Part shown: positions 61,265 to 64,000 of the stretch, in pieces | How positions within the stretch are numbered: position 1 is the stretch's first letter | Layout of the letters: every line of letters begins with the position of its first letter | Assembly (NCBI GenBank): GCA_910574455.1 | Contig: CAJSYZ010000005.1 | Location: forward strand, 5,208,001-5,272,000 | From: Trichaptum fuscoviolaceum | Taxonomy: Eukaryota; Basidiomycota; Agaricomycetes; Hymenochaetales; Trichaptaceae | Length of the DNA: 64,000 bases | Direction: 5' to 3' | Notes under the pieces: model-generated | What the model was told of the DNA's origin: nothing | What the model saw: the letters and a program-made list of their open reading frames with translations, nothing else | The model's database searches: none | Position numbers and translations under genes: made by a program

Positions 61265-63531
61265 ATGCTCGTGCAATCGTTGTTCAGCCTCCTCTGGGGT
61301 TTATTCCTCGTTTCATCAACTGCAATCCGTGGAGAATCGATGCCGTCTTCGTCAATGGCGCTAGGAAGCCTGAGGACAGCAACGGCAACTTCTGTCCCGA
61401 CAAATGCAGCACAAAGCATTCTGGATGTGGAAGCGTACAAAGAGGCGCCTGCCGAACTAACATTGGAGCAAGTGCATGTATATCTTCGACACGGTGAGCT
61501 CGAGTTCGGTGCTTCTGTATAGCTTATTGCTAATAAGAATCTTCAACGTTAGGCGCCCGTATGCCTGTGGGCATTTATATGTCCGAACCACCCGCATCGA
61601 TACCAGAGCATTGGCTAATGTGTAAAAGTCGGCGTTTCAACACAGTTTCCACGTCCTTTCCAAGCGGCCATCTCAACTCTGGCGGTGATAGCGAATTCCT
61701 ACCTGTGCAGAAAATGGTAGAGTTGGGAAACGGAACGGCTGTGGAAGACGAATGGTATGACCATTCTCCCGCTGGAAAGCCTTAGAAAGTTCTGAAGAGC
61801 TCGTAGTCTTTTAGGTGAGCTGACCGACGTGGGCCGACAGGTGAGATGAAACCCCTCTCCTAAAATTTACTTGTGCAAGGCAATCTCAGCTTATTCTCAG
61901 TCTACTTATAGCTATGGAACTGCGCTCCGAAGACTTTATGTCGAGAAGTGAGTAAATGACGATCATTTGACCGAAAGTCAGAGCTGATACTCGTGCAGCC
62001 TGGGTTTTCTACCAGACATTCTCAAAAACGACTCAGAAACATATTTCCGGTCGGCGGCATCCCAATTCATGCTGCTCAGCATCTTATTAAATTGACTTTT
62101 AGCTCTACCAATATGCACAGAACAATGGAATCCCTCCAGCAGGTTATGCATGGGCTTTATCCCGCGTCAAAGCTAGGGCCTGACATTATACCCACACTGC
62201 TTGTGAGGTTCGTCATAATCGCTGAGACTGTCGCTTAGCATCTATCCCAATTATTATCATCTAGGAACGGAAAGGACGAGAACCTTGTCGCAAATGTACA
62301 AAATTGCAAGCGCTTAGAGATTCTTTTTCTGCAATTTGCGTCTGGTGAGTGTACCTCATGCCCTCCAACTGCTTTCGGGAAACTAACCCCCTGGCTCTTG
62401 CAGAAGCCAGATCTATTTTCAACGATAAATTAAGTCAACTGGATGAGAAGCTATCAAAATATATCGGGGGGAACCCCGTCCGCTTGGTATGTCACTTAAA
62501 CCAATAAACGATTTGCTCTGCGTTAAATGCATGAAATATTCAGGACGGCAAACCCAGGGCTTTCGCGATCTTGGATACTGTAAGTGGGATTTATGAGAAT
62601 ATCGCCATCTCATGTCTGACGAAGTATAGATTCGATCGTGCCAAGCACATGGCGTTAATGTCCCGCCGGAATTCAAGGAGAAGGAAGTCATCGACCTTAT
62701 TGCACGTTATTTCTCGCTCGTACACTTCTTTCGGCGCTTATCCCACTTTTCGTACAGGAGAAGGCTGTTGTAAATGAATGGTTCGGAGGTTAGTTAAACT
62801 TCCCATTCATAACTCGTTAATGCTGATGGTTGACGAACACGTTCCTAGGATGTAAGATATAATAGTGTTTTTTTAGCGCAAAAGGCCTCTAATTACTTCT
62901 TAACAGACATAAAATCTGAAGAATTCCGTCGACTAGGATTTGGCAATCTCTTTGCTGATCTTTTGCGTCGAATGGAGTACAAGGTTGAGCACGGAGAGAA
63001 AGATCCTTTGAAGATCCTGGTCCACAGCACACATGACACGGGTATCGCACCGTTGGCGTCCTCGCTGGGTATATATGACGAGAAGTATGTTACAATTCTC
63101 GGTGTCCCTCCGGACGAGCTTACAAATGTACGGTAAATAGGTGGCCCGCATTTGCCTCGTCGATAACCTTGGAGCTTTTCGTACGTAAACAAAAGGAACG
63201 AGAACAACGTCGATCTTTTCTTCAATTTGCCTTCGGAGCTATCTCACCCTTCCGTACTTCTCCAGAGCATTGTACGTCATTTCATGGTGTTCCATTCGGA
63301 CACAGCCACCTGACAAGTTGTCTTCCCGTACTAGTCGTCCGTGTGCGCTATCAAAACAAAGATATGCAATTACCAGCATGTGCGAAAGAGGGAAACCATT
63401 TGCCCGGACATCCAGAGTTCTGCACCTATGCGGCGTTCCAGGCACGATTGCGGGAACTAATTCCTGACGATTGGGACGCGGCTTGTTCAACAACCGCGGA
63501 GATACCTTCAGATGCGGTGCGGCACTGGTGA
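61265..63531 (+). CDS. histidine acid phosphatase family (clade 2), secretory
   Basis: ATG 61265 begins a hydrophobic N-terminus (MLVQSLFSLLWGLFLVSSTA) that reads as a signal peptide. The catalytic phosphohistidine motif YLRHGARMPVG spans the first intron (61497 to about 61553). Later blocks are GELTDVGRQ, RRLYVEKLGFLPDIL, TMESLQQVMHGLYP, NGKDENLV, KYIGGNPVRLDGKPRA, EKAVVNEWFG and the proton-donor motif STHDTGIAPLASSLGIYDEK. A Cys-containing C-terminus (CAKEGNHLPGHPEFC) ends near 63531. About 12 small exons keep one frame with GT-AG introns, apart from one that seems to need a GC donor (about 62703-62757). I see no lesion except uncertainty in the last intron (63180-63330). It probably hydrolyses phosphomonoesters outside the cytosol; the substrate is unknown. 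Confidence 0.83.
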
Positions 63532-63727
63532 TTGGCACTTCTAGCCTCACTACCATCACTTAACTAGGTCTCAAGGATTGTCTTGGTTGTATCATGTAGA
63601 TCTACGCATCCAATTACATATACCCTACAACAACTAATGGAACACCTAATTACGTGGACACAAACTTACATGCATATACATCTAGATAACACAGGCACTC
63701 AGAGTCGCGCGCACGGGTTGCTTCGCA
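63532..63727. other. short convergent intergenic spacer
   Basis: About 200 bp between the stop of the phosphatase gene and the stop of the minus-strand gene that leaves the window. Nothing specific seen. Confidence 0.6.
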
Positions 63728-64000
63728 TCACGAATTGTCCCATCCCGATGTCGTCCTATGAGTTCGATAGTCCTCCATCCCATAAAAATGTCGGTCGTAC
63801 CGTATCTGCACGGTCTGCTCTACCCGAACCTGTACAGGTAAATCCGATGTCTCCTGCATGACGATGCTCTGTGAACCAGCAGGCGTGGAAGGTGTGCGGG
63901 TCGGGCTTGATTCGGAATCAGACGTCTCGATAATCATCGCTTGATGCCCGAAGGACTTCTGAGCCTTCGATGTCTCGAATTGAGACCGCAATGCTTCGTT
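63728..64000 (-). CDS. 3' end of an unknown gene, continues beyond the window
   Basis: A minus-strand frame is open from the window edge to TGA at 63728. It encodes a hydrophilic, Ser/Thr-rich segment (IIETSDSESSPTRTPST). No domain is recognisable and no start codon is present, so only the C-terminus is inside. It could also include an intron near 63835, where the + strand reads GTACAGGTAAAT. Confidence 0.4.
   Translation of the reverse strand, partial: NEALRSQFETSKAQKSFGHQAMIIETSDSESSPTRTPSTPAGSQSIVMQETSDLPVQVRVEQTVQIRYDRHFYGMEDYRTHRTTSGWDNS

Overview
This window is nuclear DNA of a filamentous basidiomycete, most likely an Agaricomycete. The protein genes are cut by many 45-110 nt GT-AG introns (a few look GC-AG). 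The host proteins read as fungal (RMD1/DUF155, an ABCC transporter, a UbiA-type prenyltransferase, a clade-2 histidine phosphatase). The mobile elements also fit mushroom genomes: a Ty3/gypsy chromoviral element, a Plavaka-type transposase and an IS3-like eukaryotic integrase. About half of the window is transposon-derived.

Layout. 1-4868: 3' part of a Ty3/gypsy element with its 3' LTR. 4908-8718: two convergent genes, an uncharacterised protein (+) and a DDE integrase (-), probably one DNA-transposon module whose left part was hit by the LTR element. 10470-11549: UbiA prenyltransferase. 12881-13070: a MITE. 13711-20134: full-length ABCC transporter. 20361-22504 (-): RMD1-like gene. 25698-28344 (-): trypsin-like serine peptidase. 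29026-32122 (-): coiled-coil gene with a hexanucleotide array inside its coding region. 33446-35312 (+): unknown protein with a hydrophobic segment and a coiled coil. The DNA between these last genes is a mosaic of short self-complementary motifs. 36572-48182 (-): a Plavaka transposase gene split by a complete Ty3/gypsy element (38295-45040, CGAAG target duplication) and by a second, 923-bp insertion. 48760-58018 (+): a gene of a multi-exon basidiomycete family of unknown function, split by a 4,897-bp element. 61265-63531 (+): histidine acid phosphatase. 63728-64000 (-): 3' end of a gene that leaves the window.

The most unusual part is 51.7-61.1 kb. It holds two non-autonomous terminal-inverted-repeat elements that carry broken pieces of host housekeeping genes. 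The first (51766-56662) has 174-bp almost perfect inverted ends, an 8-bp target duplication (CCGGAACT), a coatomer beta' (COPB2/SEC27) fragment and the 5' part of an STE6-like ABC transporter gene, with introns kept. Without the element and one copy of the duplication, the interrupted host gene reads on in one open frame. The second (58562-61059) has 28-bp inverted ends flanked by TA and carries a decayed fragment of the pyrimidine-synthesis gene CAD/URA2. They look like fungal Pack-type gene-capturing transposons of two different superfamilies side by side.

Two genes in the 25-32 kb block also show repeated intron sequences: three consecutive introns sharing a core in the peptidase gene, and tandem exon-intron units in the coiled-coil gene. 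All exon junctions were read by eye from splice consensus and frame continuity. No tRNA, rRNA or CRISPR was recognised.
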